A DNA stretch of 64,000 nt from Aeromicrobium sp. Root236 (GTDB taxonomy: Bacteria > Actinomycetota > Actinomycetes > Propionibacteriales > Nocardioidaceae). This document shows positions 16,464 through 26,833 of the stretch, piece by piece. Made by a program: the position numbers and the translations under genes. The stretch's first letter is position 1; each line of letters opens with the position of its first letter. The DNA lies in contig NZ_LMIS01000001.1 of the NCBI RefSeq assembly GCF_001428805.1, forward strand, positions 3,231,075 to 3,295,074. Direction: 5' to 3'. The notes under the pieces are model-generated. The model was not told the origin of the DNA. It was given only the letters and a program-made list of their open reading frames with translations, and did not search any database.

Positions 16464-17122
16464 TGGATCGCCTCCAGGAGCTGCAGTCCCTGTTCTGGCA
16501 CTCGACGTGGGAGACGCTCTACATCGTCGGGTTCGCCCTCGTGCTCGGTGGCCTGGGCGGCCTGCTGCTGGGTGTCGCCCTCTACGTCACGCGACGTGGC
16601 GGGCTGCTGGCGAACGCGCCGGTGTCGTTCGTCCTCAACGTCATCGTCAACTTCTTCCGACCGATCCCGTTCATCATCTTCATCGCCGCCGCCCAGCCCG
16701 CTGCGCGCGCGGTGGTCGGCATCGGCATCGGCAACAAGGCGATCATCTTCGCGCTGGTCGTCGCGGCCTCGTTCGGCATCAGCCGCATCGTCGAGCAGAA
16801 CCTGGTGAGCGTGCCGACCGGCGTGCTCGAGGCGGCGCGGGCGATGGGCGCGGGTCGCCTGCGGATCATCCGTACGGTCCTGATCCCGGAGGCGCTCGGA
16901 CCGTTGATCCTGGGCTACACGTTCGCGTTCGTCGCGATCGTCGACATGTCGGCGGTGGCGGGCGTCATCGGCGGCGGTGGCATCGGCAACTTCGCGATCG
17001 TCTACGGCTACACGCAGTACAACCCGACCGTGACGTGGGCGGCTGTGCTGGTGATCGTCGTCATCGTGCAGCTCGGCCAGTTCGCCGGCAACGCGCTCGC
17101 CCGCAAGGCGCTGCGCCGCTGA
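16463..17122 (+). CDS. metI: Methionine ABC transporter permease
   Basis: 219-residue MetI permease with five or so transmembrane segments. The cytoplasmic EAA loop EAARAMGAGRLRIIRTVLIPEAL, which docks on MetN, is clear, as is GGGGIGNFAIVYGY near the C-terminus, conserved in MetI. Last gene of the metQNI operon; convergent with the tryptophan dioxygenase gene 12 nt away. Confidence 0.94.
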   Translation: MDRLQELQSLFWHSTWETLYIVGFALVLGGLGGLLLGVALYVTRRGGLLANAPVSFVLNVIVNFFRPIPFIIFIAAAQPAARAVVGIGIGNKAIIFALVVAASFGISRIVEQNLVSVPTGVLEAARAMGAGRLRIIRTVLIPEALGPLILGYTFAFVAIVDMSAVAGVIGGGGIGNFAIVYGYTQYNPTVTWAAVLVIVVIVQLGQFAGNALARKALRR

Positions 17123-17134
17123 CCGTCGGTCGGC

Positions 17135-17989
17135 TCAGGGAGCGCCGATGTGCGTGCGTACGTCCAGAAGCTCGGGGAAGAAGGTGAGCTCCAGGGCCTT
17201 CTGCAGGAACGTCACACCCGAAGACCCCCCGGTGCCGCGCTTGAACCCGATGATGCGCTCGACGGTCTTGAGGTGCCGGAAGCGCCACAACTGGAAGCTG
17301 CCCTCGACGTCGACGAGCTCCTCGCACATCTCGTACGCCGCCCAGTAGGTGTCGGGGTCGTCATAGATGCGGCGGAGCACCTCGATCACGCCCGGGTCGG
17401 CGACGTACGGCTGCGTGACGTCGCGCTCCAGCACCGCCGCCGGCACCGCGTGCCCCTGACGGGCGAGGAAGCGCAGGAACTCGTCGTAGAGGCTCGGGGC
17501 CTCGAGGTCGGCCTGCAGCGCCGACCGCAGGGCCTCGTCGTGCTCGAAGACCTTGATCATCTGCGGGTTCTTGTTGCCGAGCAGGAACTCGACGGTGCGG
17601 TACTGCGGCGACTGGAAGCCCGACGCCTTGCCGAGCGAGTCTCGGAACTGGGCGTACTCGATCGGGGTCAGCGTCTCCAGCACGGCCCACTGCTCGAACA
17701 TCTGCCGTTGGATCGCCTTCACCCGCGCGAGTCGCTTGAGCGCCGGCGGCAGGTCGTCGGCCGCGATCAGGGCGATCGCGGAGCGCAGCTCGTGGGTCAG
17801 CTGCTTGAGCCACAGCTCGGTGACCTGGTGCTGGATGATGAACAACATCTCGTCGTGGTGGTCCGAGACCGGCTCCTGGGCGGACAGCAGCGTCGGGAGC
17901 CGAAGGTAGCTCGCGTACGTCATCTCGCCGCGCAGGTCGGTCGCGACCCCGTCCTCGATCGGCCTGAAGGACTCGTTGCTCGTCGTCAT
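17135..17989 (-). CDS. kynA: Tryptophan 2,3-dioxygenase
   Basis: Haem enzyme opening the indole ring of tryptophan to N-formylkynurenine, first step of the kynurenine pathway. The 284 residues include [11 protein letters not shown] (50-60) lining the substrate pocket, [17 protein letters not shown], the proximal haem ligand H239 in [17 protein letters not shown] and the GTGGSSG loop (252-258) that closes on substrate. The start is set by TACCGT 6 nt upstream of the ATG; the frame runs far upstream but that part has no homology. No other kynurenine-pathway gene is adjacent, so it may act alone in tryptophan breakdown. Confidence 0.95.
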   Translation of the reverse strand: MTTSNESFRPIEDGVATDLRGEMTYASYLRLPTLLSAQEPVSDHHDEMLFIIQHQVTELWLKQLTHELRSAIALIAADDLPPALKRLARVKAIQRQMFEQWAVLETLTPIEYAQFRDSLGKASGFQSPQYRTVEFLLGNKNPQMIKVFEHDEALRSALQADLEAPSLYDEFLRFLARQGHAVPAAVLERDVTQPYVADPGVIEVLRRIYDDPDTYWAAYEMCEELVDVEGSFQLWRFRHLKTVERIIGFKRGTGGSSGVTFLQKALELTFFPELLDVRTHIGAP

Positions 17990-18041
17990 ACCTGCACGGT
18001 ATGCCGTCGGCGGCTCGGTACCGCGTGAAAGGGTGGTGCGC

Positions 18042-18959
18042 ATGGCACTGATCAAGGCGGTGGGACTCGGCAAGACGTACGGGTCCACGCGGGCCGTCAA
18101 CAACCTCTCGTTCGAGGTCCACCCGGGCAGCGTCACAGGGTTCCTCGGGCCCAACGGCTCCGGCAAGTCGACGACGATGCGGCTCATGCTGGGCCTCGAC
18201 CGGGGCGAGGGTGCCACGACGTACGACGGCCGGACGTTCGCCGAGCTCGACCACCCGATGCGACATGTCGGGGCGCTGCTCGAGGCGAAGCCGTTCCACC
18301 CGACCCGGCACGCCCGCAACCACCTCCGGATGCTCGCGGCCGCCAACCGCATCCCCAACACGCGCGTCGACCAGGTCATCGAGATGGTCGGCCTGTCGAG
18401 CGTCAGCAAGGGCAAGCCCAAGAAGTTCAGCCTCGGCATGGGCCAACGCCTCGGCATCGCCGCGGCGCTGCTCGGTGACCCGGACACCCTGATCCTCGAT
18501 GAGCCGAGCAACGGCCTCGACCCGCAAGGCATCACGTGGCTGCGCTCCCTGCTCAAGCACCTAGCGGGGGAGGGTCGCTCCGTCTTCGTGTCGAGCCACC
18601 TCCTGCAGGAGATGGCCATGCTGGCCGACGAGCTCGTGGTGATCGGCCGCGGCCAGATGCTGGCCAACGGCGCGGTCGCTGACTTCATCTCGCACAGCGG
18701 CCTGGGCACGGTCGAGGTGCGTACGCCCGACGGTTCGGTGCTCGCCCCCGCGATCGAGGCGCTCGGCGCAGCGATCACCCGCGAGGGCGACAGCCTCGTG
18801 GTCAGCGGCGTCACGGCCGAGCAGATCGGCGAGGCGGCGCACACCGCCGGGGCGCGATTGCACCAGCTCGTGACGCGGCAGGCCACGCTGGAGGAGGCAT
18901 TCCTCGAGGCGACCGGCCTGTCCGAGGAGTTCCGCGGCTCGACGGGAGACGTCGCATGA
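18042..18959 (+). CDS. ABC transporter ATP-binding protein (bacitracin/antibiotic exporter type)
   Basis: 305-residue ATPase of the ABC-2 exporter class. Walker A is GPNGSGKST, the signature is the degenerate [10 protein letters not shown] common in the BcrA/NatA group, and Walker [19 protein letters not shown] lies about 9 nt before the ATG, favouring this start over an upstream in-frame one that would overlap the divergent kynA promoter. Its TGA overlaps the ATG of the permease. Substrate unknown; drug or lipid export or self-protection is usual for this group. Confidence 0.9.
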   Translation: MALIKAVGLGKTYGSTRAVNNLSFEVHPGSVTGFLGPNGSGKSTTMRLMLGLDRGEGATTYDGRTFAELDHPMRHVGALLEAKPFHPTRHARNHLRMLAAANRIPNTRVDQVIEMVGLSSVSKGKPKKFSLGMGQRLGIAAALLGDPDTLILDEPSNGLDPQGITWLRSLLKHLAGEGRSVFVSSHLLQEMAMLADELVVIGRGQMLANGAVADFISHSGLGTVEVRTPDGSVLAPAIEALGAAITREGDSLVVSGVTAEQIGEAAHTAGARLHQLVTRQATLEEAFLEATGLSEEFRGSTGDVA

Positions 18960-19774
18960 TCGACGCCCTCCGCTACGAGTACGTGCGGCTGCGCACGCTC
19001 CGCTCGACCTATTGGTTGATCGGCATCGCGATGACGTTCCAGCTCATCATGTCGATCGTCCTGGCCGCGGTGATCTCGCAGTCGGACTCGTTCGACCGAG
19101 GCAACGCCGCGTTCGACGTCATCGCGACGATCGGCGCCTCGAGCGGCTTCGCGCCGCTGTTCATCGCGTACATCATCGGACTGCTCGGGGTGTTCTCGAC
19201 CGGCCACGAGTATCGGCACGGGATGATCCGGGCGACCCTCACCGCCATCCCCAACCGCACGCACGTCTTCGCCGCCAAGGTCATCTCCACCGTCGTGATC
19301 TCGGCGGCGGCCGCCCTGTTGTGCATCGTCATCGCCCTGCTCAGCATCGTCGCGTTCGGCCTCGACTTCCCGACCGCCAAGGGCCTGGTCAACATGACGT
19401 CGGGCACGATGATCTTCACGGCGCTCTTCTCGCTGTCAGGCTTGGCCTTCAGCGCCCTGACCCGCAACCAGACCGCCGCGGTCGCCCTGCTGATGCTGGT
19501 GCCCTCGGTCGTCGAGCAGATCATCCGCGCGATCGTGATCGCCATCAAGACCGCCTCGGACGACCCGAGCTCCGACGGCGGCATCATGAACATCCTCAAG
19601 TACCTCCCCTACGACGCCGGCGGCAAGCTCTACACGCGAGCGTCGCTGGACGACCTGTTGTCGTTCCTGGGCTTCATCCCGTTCGGAGCGGTGGGTGGTG
19701 GCATCGTCATGGGCGTCTTCGTCGGCGCGTTGCTGGCCGGCTCGTACGCGCTGTTCATGCGTCGCGACGCCTGA
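18956..19774 (+). CDS. ABC-2 type transporter permease
   Basis: 272 residues with six predicted membrane segments in the ABC-2 arrangement: one N-terminal helix (about 19-42), then after a loop GYRHGMIR-like sequence [17 protein letters not shown], which is typical of this permease family, and four more helices. It partners the ATPase directly upstream (ATGA overlap). Short hairpin GACCCC/GGGGTC follows the stop codon. Confidence 0.88.
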   Translation: MIDALRYEYVRLRTLRSTYWLIGIAMTFQLIMSIVLAAVISQSDSFDRGNAAFDVIATIGASSGFAPLFIAYIIGLLGVFSTGHEYRHGMIRATLTAIPNRTHVFAAKVISTVVISAAAALLCIVIALLSIVAFGLDFPTAKGLVNMTSGTMIFTALFSLSGLAFSALTRNQTAAVALLMLVPSVVEQIIRAIVIAIKTASDDPSSDGGIMNILKYLPYDAGGKLYTRASLDDLLSFLGFIPFGAVGGGIVMGVFVGALLAGSYALFMRRDA

Positions 19775-19781
19775 GGCCGGT

Positions 19782-19801
19782 GACCCCCGTCACACGGGGT
19801 C
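19782..19801 (+). terminator. Possible short terminator/operator between exporter and GAF regulator
   Basis: GACCCC-N8-GGGGTC, without a T-run, lying immediately upstream of the TACACT -10 hexamer of the GAF regulator. It could equally be a regulatory palindrome. Confidence 0.35.
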
Positions 19802-19814
19802 GTACACTCCGGGC

Positions 19815-21095
19815 ATGGCCCGCCACGATCTCGCGATGCCGCCGGGTGCCGATCCGGCGGCGCTCTCGCGAGACCTCGAGGCGGCACACGACCAGTTCGT
19901 GAGCACGGGGGAGGTCGACCCGTCCCTGCGCCAGCTCGTGTTCGAGTCGTGGCGTCGCAGCGTGGAGGGTGGTCTCGACCCGGAGCAGGCGCTGGCCGCG
20001 ATCCGGCTCGACGACGCTGCGCTCGCGGACATCCGTGACGCGCACCCGCTGGCGGCGGGCATGCCGGTCATCCGGCGCCTGCTCGTCGAGAGCGCGGCCG
20101 AGGCGGGGCTGCTCGTGGCGGTCAGCGATGCCGCAGGTCAGCTGCTGTGGGTCGAGGGTGACTCCTCGCTCCGGTCGCGGGCCGAGGGCATGCACTTCCT
20201 GCCAGGCGCCGACTGGAGCGAGGGCAGCGTCGGCACGAACGCCCCCGGCACGGCGCTCGCCCTCGACCGACCGGTGCAGATCTTCGGCCCGGAGCACCTT
20301 GCCCGGCAGGTCACGCCATGGAGCTGCTCGGCGGCCCCGATCCACGACCCCGACACCGGCGCGATCCTCGGCGTGCTCGACCTGACCGGTGGCCCCGACG
20401 TGGCCACCGCGCAGAGCCTGACGCTCGTACGCGCGACAGTCGCCGCGGTCGAGGCTGAGCTGCGGATCGAACGGCTCAGCCCGGCGCCGTCCGCGACCGC
20501 GAGCAGCGGGTGGTCGATCCCGGCACTCGACGTGCTCGGCGGCCGCGGGGCGACGTTGCGCCACGGCACGACGACGACCCGGCTGAGCCTGCGCCACAGC
20601 GAGATCATGCTGCTGCTCGCCGAGTCCCGCGACGGCATGACGACCGCCGAGCTGTCGGTGGCGCTGAGCGACGACGAGCAGGCCCAGGTCACGATCCGCG
20701 CCGAGCTGTCGCGGCTGCGGACGGTGCTGGGGCCGATCGAGCTCGCCTCCAGGCCGTACCGGCTCCGCAACGAGATCAGCACCGACATCGGCCGCGTGCG
20801 CGAGGACCTCGCTGCCGGACGGATCCGCAGTGCCGTCGCGCACTACCGCGGGCCGATCCTGCCGACCTCGACGGCGCCGGCCGTCGAACGGAGCCGCGAC
20901 GAGCTCCACATGTTCGTCCGCTCGTGCCTGCTGAGTGCGGGCGACGCCGATGCGCTGCTCTCGTTCGCCGACACCGCGCACGGTCGCGACGACTTCGAGA
21001 TCTGGCGACGAGTGCTCGAGGTACTCCCGGTCACGTCGCCGCGCCACGCGCAGGTGGCCGCGCACGTGGCCCAGCTCGACGCCGAGCTCGGCTGA
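19815..21095 (+). CDS. GAF-domain transcriptional regulator of the aldehyde dehydrogenase unit
   Basis: 426 residues. The N-terminal region (about 1-75) matches the start of AcoR-like activators (LVFESWRRSVEGGLDPE), followed by a GAF sensor domain (about 75-215) with WVEGDSSLRSRAEGMHFLPGADWSEG and GTNAPGTALAL, conserved in this class. The sigma-54 AAA+ module is absent; instead a winged-helix-like segment (LRHSEIMLLLAESRDGMTTAELSVAL, about 260-300) and a C-terminal region of unclear role follow. It precedes an exaC-type dehydrogenase, a pairing typical for alcohol/acetaldehyde control. TACACT ends 6 nt before the ATG. Confidence 0.82.
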   Translation: MARHDLAMPPGADPAALSRDLEAAHDQFVSTGEVDPSLRQLVFESWRRSVEGGLDPEQALAAIRLDDAALADIRDAHPLAAGMPVIRRLLVESAAEAGLLVAVSDAAGQLLWVEGDSSLRSRAEGMHFLPGADWSEGSVGTNAPGTALALDRPVQIFGPEHLARQVTPWSCSAAPIHDPDTGAILGVLDLTGGPDVATAQSLTLVRATVAAVEAELRIERLSPAPSATASSGWSIPALDVLGGRGATLRHGTTTTRLSLRHSEIMLLLAESRDGMTTAELSVALSDDEQAQVTIRAELSRLRTVLGPIELASRPYRLRNEISTDIGRVREDLAAGRIRSAVAHYRGPILPTSTAPAVERSRDELHMFVRSCLLSAGDADALLSFADTAHGRDDFEIWRRVLEVLPVTSPRHAQVAAHVAQLDAELG

Positions 21096-21209
21096 GCCGA
21101 GCGAGCTTTGCGAGCGGCGCGAAGCCAGGTTGAGCGATCGCGGCGAAGCCGCCAGATGACGAAACCTCGTGAGTCGACATCGCAGCGTGCAGTCCCATTC
21201 GCTGCAACG

Positions 21210-21236
21210 TTGGGGCAACGGTCACGTGACTACGGT
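21210..21236 (+). promoter_or_regulatory. Aldehyde dehydrogenase promoter with palindromic site
   Basis: A perfect palindrome GTCACGTGAC (21221-21230) abuts TACGGT (21231-21236), the likely -10. Just upstream CAACG-N6-CAACG is a direct repeat. The GAF regulator encoded next door is the natural candidate to bind here. Confidence 0.5.
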
Positions 21237-21263
21237 CACAGCACCTCGACCTGAAGGAGCACC

Positions 21264-22787
<1,524 letters not shown>

Positions 22788-22806
22788 TGTGGGAGGGAGA
22801 TCCGTC

Positions 22807-23196
22807 GTGACGGTGGGACGCGTCGCGATCACCCCGGAGGCTGCGGCCCTGCTCCGCAGCCTCCGGGAGTCCCACGCCATGCCGCTGATGTTCCACCAGT
22901 CGGGCGGCTGCTGCGACGGGTCGGCGCCGATGTGCTTCACGCAGGGCACCTTCCTGACCGGCCCGCAGGACGTCCACCTCGGCGAGCTCGACTACGGCGC
23001 ATCCGAGCCGGCGCCGGTGTGGATCTCGCGGGAGCAGTTCGCCTACTGGTCGCACACGCACATCACGATCGATGTCGTGCCGGGCAGGGGAGCGGGGTTC
23101 TCGATCGAGGGCCCGACCGGCAACCGGTTCATCATCCGCTCGAGGGTCTTCACCGAGGCGGAGACCGCTGAGCTGGCGACGTACGTCACGCCCTGA
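22807..23196 (+). CDS. DUF779 domain protein
   Basis: 129 residues of the DUF779 family, almost always found beside exaC-type aldehyde dehydrogenases. The conserved QSGGCCDGSAPMC block (C35, C36, C43) suggests metal or thiol chemistry; function unknown. A strong GGGAGGGAG precedes the GTG start chosen; a GTG six codons upstream lies inside that site. It starts 19 nt after the dehydrogenase stop, so the genes form one operon. Confidence 0.88.
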   Translation: MTVGRVAITPEAAALLRSLRESHAMPLMFHQSGGCCDGSAPMCFTQGTFLTGPQDVHLGELDYGASEPAPVWISREQFAYWSHTHITIDVVPGRGAGFSIEGPTGNRFIIRSRVFTEAETAELATYVTP

Positions 23197-23200
23197 AACC

Positions 23201-23215
23201 GTAACTCGTTGTTAC
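23201..23215 (+). promoter_or_regulatory. Inverted repeat GTAAC-N5-GTTAC upstream of the acyl-CoA ligase
   Basis: Five-base arms just after the DUF779 stop; possible binding site for a TetR/GntR-type fatty-acid regulator. A TAGCGT hexamer at 23242-23247 is the likely -10 of the transcript that starts near 23254. Confidence 0.4.
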
Positions 23216-23273
23216 ACTTCCAAGGTTCTGGCCGGGCGCAGTAGCGTCGTGGCGAACGCACCCAAGGAGTTGC

Positions 23274-23360
23274 ATGAGCGAGCGACAGCGAGCGAACAAT
23301 CAGGCAGGGCTCATGCCGTCGCCTCCATATCGTGGGTTGTCTGAGGAGGCGGCGGCATGA
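23274..23360 (+). CDS. Putative leader peptide ORF of the acyl-CoA ligase gene
   Basis: A 28-codon frame (MSERQRANNQAGLMPSP...) with a perfect AAGGAG 6 nt before its ATG. Its TGA overlaps the ATG of the ligase gene (ATGA). The second half of the frame runs through a hairpin that buries the ligase start site, so ribosomes translating it would unfold that hairpin. The peptide is not recognised; the coding claim rests on the Shine-Dalgarno, the stop-start overlap and the hairpin geometry. Confidence 0.5.
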   Translation: MSERQRANNQAGLMPSPPYRGLSEEAAA

Positions 23361-23362
23361 GC
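23309..23362 (+). promoter_or_regulatory. 18-bp RNA stem sequestering the ligase Shine-Dalgarno and start codon
   Basis: Bases 23309-23326 pair with 23345-23362 over 18 bp, with one G-U wobble and an 18-nt loop. The 3' strand contains GGAGG and the ATG, so initiation would be blocked unless the leader ORF is translated through the 5' strand. Confidence 0.7.
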
Positions 23363-24952
23363 GAGCTGGGCTACACGCTGAAGGTCTTCCGTCAGATCGG
23401 GATGTTGAAGCCGGTCCTGCCCCATCGGCTGATCGGCGCCGGGCTGCAGCTCGTCAAGTGGGGCCCGGGGCTGCCGTCGGGCGTCAACGCCGCGGCCAAG
23501 CGCTTCCCCAACCAGCTCGCGATCATCGACGACGCCGGCCAGATCACCTGGACCGAGCTCGCCGAGCAGATCAACCAGTTCACCCAGGCGCTCAAGGATC
23601 GCGGCATCGAGGCGGGTGACTCCGTGGCGGTGCTGTCGCGCAACCACCGCTACATGATCATCGCGCTGATCGCGGTCATGCAGGCCGGCGGCCGGGTGCT
23701 GCTGCTCAACACGATGGCGAGCCGCTCGCAGCTCGGTGAGCTGGCGAAGCGCGAGGGCGCCAAGCTCGTGATCCTCGACCAGGAGTTCCTCGAGGTGGGC
23801 GCCGACGTCGAGGACGACTCGATCATCCTGTGCTGGGCCGACGACGACGCCCCGGCGTCGTACCCGACGGTGGCCGGCCTCCTGACCGGGCAGCCGACCA
23901 AGGCGCACCCCAAGCCCGCCCGCCACGGCCAGATCATCATCTTCACCTCGGGCACCACGGGGCTGCCCAAGGGCGCCAAGCGCGAGGAGCCGGCGGACCT
24001 CAAGCCGCTCATCGCGTTCTTCGGCGCGATTCCCTATCGGGGCAACTCGACCGTCGTGCTCGCGGCGCCGCTGTTCCACTCGTGGGGCCTGATCAACTTC
24101 GGCTTCGGCCTGTCGACCGCGCCCACGTACGTCCTGCGGCGACGGTTCTCCGCGGAGCAGGTGCTGCGCGACATCGACGAGCACAAGGCCAAGGTCCTGG
24201 TCGTCGTGCCGCTCATGATGCAGCGCCTCGTCGACGCCGACCCGGTCATGATCGAGAAGACTGACGTCTCGTCGCTCGAGGTCACCGCGAGCAGCGGCTC
24301 GGCGCTCGCCGGCGACCTCGCCAACCGGTTCATGGACCTGTTCACGGACTCGGTCTACAACTTCTACGGCGCGACCGAGACCGGCTGGGTCACGATCGCC
24401 AGCCCCAAGGACCTGCGCGAGGCGCCCGGCACCGCCGGCAAGCCGCCGTTCCGTACGTTCGTCAAGATCCTCGACGCCGACGGCCGTGAGGTGCCCCAGG
24501 GTGAGACCGGGGTCATCCACGTCGGCAACGACATGCCGTTCGGCGGCTACACCGACGGCAACACCAAGGCGTTCGCCGACGGGCTCATGAACACCGGCGA
24601 CCTCGGGTTCTTCGACGAGAACGGCCGGTTGTTCGTCTCCGGCCGCGACGACGACATGATCATCTCCGGCGGCGAGAACGTCTTCCCGCGCGAGCTCGAG
24701 GACGCGCTCATCGAGCACCCCGACATCTCCGACGTCGTGGTCACCGGGGTCGAGGACCCGGCATTCGGCCAGGCCCTCGCCGCGTACGTCGTGGTCAAGG
24801 ACGGCGCCTCGCTGACCGAGCAGGACCTCGTGGCGTACGCCAAGGAGCACGTCGCACGGTTCGCGGTGCCACGCCGCACGATGTTCCTCGACGAGCTGCC
24901 CCGCAACCCCACCGGCAAGGTCATGAAGCGCGAGCTCCCGGATTTCGACTGA
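23357..24952 (+). CDS. Acyl-CoA synthetase (AMP-forming, FadD-like)
   Basis: 531-residue member of the ANL adenylating family that activates a fatty acid to acyl-CoA. The AMP-binding P-loop IFTSGTTGLPKGAKR lies near residues 194-208, YGATETGW supplies the adenine/carboxylate-binding motif, GRDDDMIISGGENVFP is the hinge (about 428-443), and PRNPTGKVMKREL holds the catalytic lysine near 520. The acyl chain cannot be predicted. It may be transcribed with the aldehyde dehydrogenase unit or from its own promoter, and translation is probably gated by the upstream hairpin. Confidence 0.92.
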   Translation: MSELGYTLKVFRQIGMLKPVLPHRLIGAGLQLVKWGPGLPSGVNAAAKRFPNQLAIIDDAGQITWTELAEQINQFTQALKDRGIEAGDSVAVLSRNHRYMIIALIAVMQAGGRVLLLNTMASRSQLGELAKREGAKLVILDQEFLEVGADVEDDSIILCWADDDAPASYPTVAGLLTGQPTKAHPKPARHGQIIIFTSGTTGLPKGAKREEPADLKPLIAFFGAIPYRGNSTVVLAAPLFHSWGLINFGFGLSTAPTYVLRRRFSAEQVLRDIDEHKAKVLVVVPLMMQRLVDADPVMIEKTDVSSLEVTASSGSALAGDLANRFMDLFTDSVYNFYGATETGWVTIASPKDLREAPGTAGKPPFRTFVKILDADGREVPQGETGVIHVGNDMPFGGYTDGNTKAFADGLMNTGDLGFFDENGRLFVSGRDDDMIISGGENVFPRELEDALIEHPDISDVVVTGVEDPAFGQALAAYVVVKDGASLTEQDLVAYAKEHVARFAVPRRTMFLDELPRNPTGKVMKRELPDFD

Positions 24953-25000
24953 CGCGACGATCAGCGGGCTGCGCAGCGACCGCTGTGGCAGGCTGACCGC

Positions 25001-25378
25001 GTGGACATCGCGTACGACCCGCACCCCGACGGGCGGCCAGACCCGGGTGAGGTCGTGTGGACGTGGGTCCCCTACGAGGACGACCCGGCGCAGGGCAAGG
25101 ACCGGCCGGTCCTGATCGTGGCCCGACAGGGCGAGAGCCTCGTCGCGGTCCCCATGACCTCGAAGGACCACGATCGCGACCTGGCGCAGGAAGCCGAGGA
25201 GGGCCGGTTCTGGTTCGACGTCGGCAGCGGCCCTTGGGATCCCGCCGGACGGCCCAGCGAGGTTCGGCTCAACCGGTTCCTCACGATCGACCCCACGGCC
25301 GTGCGCCGTGAGGGTGCCGTCCTCGACGAGGCACGCTTCAACGCGGTCGCCGCGGCGCTGGCGCCGTACGTGCCATGA
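25001..25378 (+). CDS. PemK/MazF-like protein, solitary
   Basis: 125 residues. PGEVVWTWVPYEDDP..GKDRPVLIVAR matches the N-terminal strands of the MazF/PemK (CcdB-fold) endoribonuclease family, and SEVRLNRFLTID the later core, but no antitoxin gene is adjacent. Such stand-alone homologs are common in actinobacteria and may not be toxins. GTG start; CAGGCT lies 6 nt upstream, implying a leaderless message. Its stop overlaps the ATG of the BrkB gene. Confidence 0.7.
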   Translation: MDIAYDPHPDGRPDPGEVVWTWVPYEDDPAQGKDRPVLIVARQGESLVAVPMTSKDHDRDLAQEAEEGRFWFDVGSGPWDPAGRPSEVRLNRFLTIDPTAVRREGAVLDEARFNAVAAALAPYVP

Positions 25379-26394
25379 CCCCGCGCATCGGCCCGGTCGA
25401 CGCCTTCCAGCGCAAGCACCGGGTGGTCAGCTTCCCGATCGCGGTCGTCTACAAGTACTTCGACGACCAGGGCCCCTATCTCGCGGCGATCATCGCCTAT
25501 TACGCGTTCATCGCGATCTTCCCGCTGCTGCTGCTGGGCTCGTCGATCCTGGGGTTCGTGCTGCAGGACAATCCCGACCTCCGCGACCAGCTGCTCAACT
25601 CCGCGCTCAGCCAGTTCCCGATCATCGGCACGCAGCTCGGCGAGCCCAAGGGGATCACGGGCAGCGCGACGACGATCGTGATCGGCTCGGTCGTCGCGCT
25701 CTACGGCGCCATGGGCCTGGGCCAGGCGATCCAGAACGCGGCCAACATCGCCTGGTCCGTGCCCCGCAACAGCCGGGCGAACCCGATCATCCTGCGCCTG
25801 CGCAGCATCCTGTTCCTGGCGATCAGCGGAGCCGGCATCCTCGCGCTCGCGATCGCCACCTCGGTGTTCGCGAACCCGGATGCTCTCGGGCCCAACCTCG
25901 AGTCGACCCTGCGATGGCTCATCCGCCTGGTCGGTTTCATGCTCACCGTGGTGATCTTCGTCAGCGTGTTCCGGCTGATCAGCCACGGCCGCGCCGGCTG
26001 GCGTTCGGTGTTCCCCGGCGCGGTCGTCACGTCGCTCCTCTGGCAGGGGCTGCAGTGGATCGGCACCACGTACGTCAGCGAGGTCATCCTCAAGGCCAAG
26101 GACAACCAGATGAACGGCACGTTCGCCGTGGTCCTCGGCCTGATCGCGTTCATCTTCATCGCCGCCGTCATGGTCGTGCTCGGCCTGGAGGTGAACGTCG
26201 TCCTGCGGCGGCACCTCTACCCGCGCGCGCTGCTGACCCCGTTCACCGACAACGTGATCCTGACCAAGGCCGACCAGAAGGCGTACGCGGCCTATGCCAA
26301 GTCGCAGCGCCACAAGGGCTTCCAGTCGGTCGAGGTCACGTTCGAGGACCGCACGCCGAAGCCGCCCCCGCCCGAGCCGAAGCCGTCAGACTAG
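25375..26394 (+). CDS. YihY/BrkB family membrane protein
   Basis: 339 residues with six hydrophobic segments. YLAAIIAYYAFIAIFPLLLLG near the N-terminus and GAVVTSLLWQGLQWIGTTYVS are BrkB/YihY signatures; the tail is hydrophilic and Pro/Lys-rich. The family was once called ribonuclease BN, wrongly; true function is unknown, possibly transport or envelope stress. Translationally coupled to the MazF-like gene by an ATGA overlap. Confidence 0.88.
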   Translation: MTPRIGPVDAFQRKHRVVSFPIAVVYKYFDDQGPYLAAIIAYYAFIAIFPLLLLGSSILGFVLQDNPDLRDQLLNSALSQFPIIGTQLGEPKGITGSATTIVIGSVVALYGAMGLGQAIQNAANIAWSVPRNSRANPIILRLRSILFLAISGAGILALAIATSVFANPDALGPNLESTLRWLIRLVGFMLTVVIFVSVFRLISHGRAGWRSVFPGAVVTSLLWQGLQWIGTTYVSEVILKAKDNQMNGTFAVVLGLIAFIFIAAVMVVLGLEVNVVLRRHLYPRALLTPFTDNVILTKADQKAYAAYAKSQRHKGFQSVEVTFEDRTPKPPPPEPKPSD

Positions 26395-26397
26395 GCT
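26392..26397 (+). promoter_or_regulatory. -10 hexamer TAGGCT of the second cold-shock gene
   Basis: Overlaps the BrkB stop codon. Transcription would start near 26404, giving a leader of about 34 nt that carries an AGAGGA ribosome-binding site. Confidence 0.5.
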
Positions 26398-26437
26398 GGA
26401 CGCAGCAGCAGATCACCGACGACCAGAGGACATCGCC

Positions 26438-26833
26438 ATGCCCACGGGCAAAGTGAAGTGGTACGACGCGGACAAGGGCTTCGGCTTCCTGACGCAGGAG
26501 GACGGCCCGGACGTCCACGTGCGCTCCGACGCGCTGCCCGACGGCGTCACGACGCTCAAGGCCGGCACCCGCGTCGAGTTCGGCATCGTGCAGGGCAGCC
26601 GCGGCGACCAGGCCCTCCAAGTGCGCGTCCTCGACCCGGTGACCTCGGTCTCGCGCGCGCAGTCGCACGCCCGCCGCAAGGACCCGGAGACCATGGCGGT
26701 CATCGTCGAGGACCTCATCCGTCTGCTCGACACGATCGGTGAGGGCTACCGCCACGGTCGCCACCCCGACGGCAAGAAGGCCAAGTCGGCGGCCCAGGTG
26801 CTCCGCGCCGTCGCGAGCGAGCTCGAGCTCTGA
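26438..26833 (+). CDS. Cold-shock-domain protein with C-terminal helical extension
   Basis: 131 residues: a cold-shock domain (1-65; RNP1 KGFGFLTQ, RNP2-like VHVRSD) and an alpha-helical tail (about 78-131) containing PETMAVIVEDLIRLLDTIGEGYRHGRHP. RNP2 lacks its usual aromatic residues, suggesting weaker or altered RNA binding. This longer form is common in actinobacteria. AGAGGA precedes the ATG. The TGA lies in CTGA, which may be the overlapping start of the transporter downstream. Confidence 0.88.
   Translation: MPTGKVKWYDADKGFGFLTQEDGPDVHVRSDALPDGVTTLKAGTRVEFGIVQGSRGDQALQVRVLDPVTSVSRAQSHARRKDPETMAVIVEDLIRLLDTIGEGYRHGRHPDGKKAKSAAQVLRAVASELEL

Noticed and set aside
23274-23300. GAGCGAGC/AGCGAGCG simple repeats as a mobile-element end
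   Set aside because: Short low-complexity tracts of this type also occur near 21096-21120 and have no inverted partner or target duplication.
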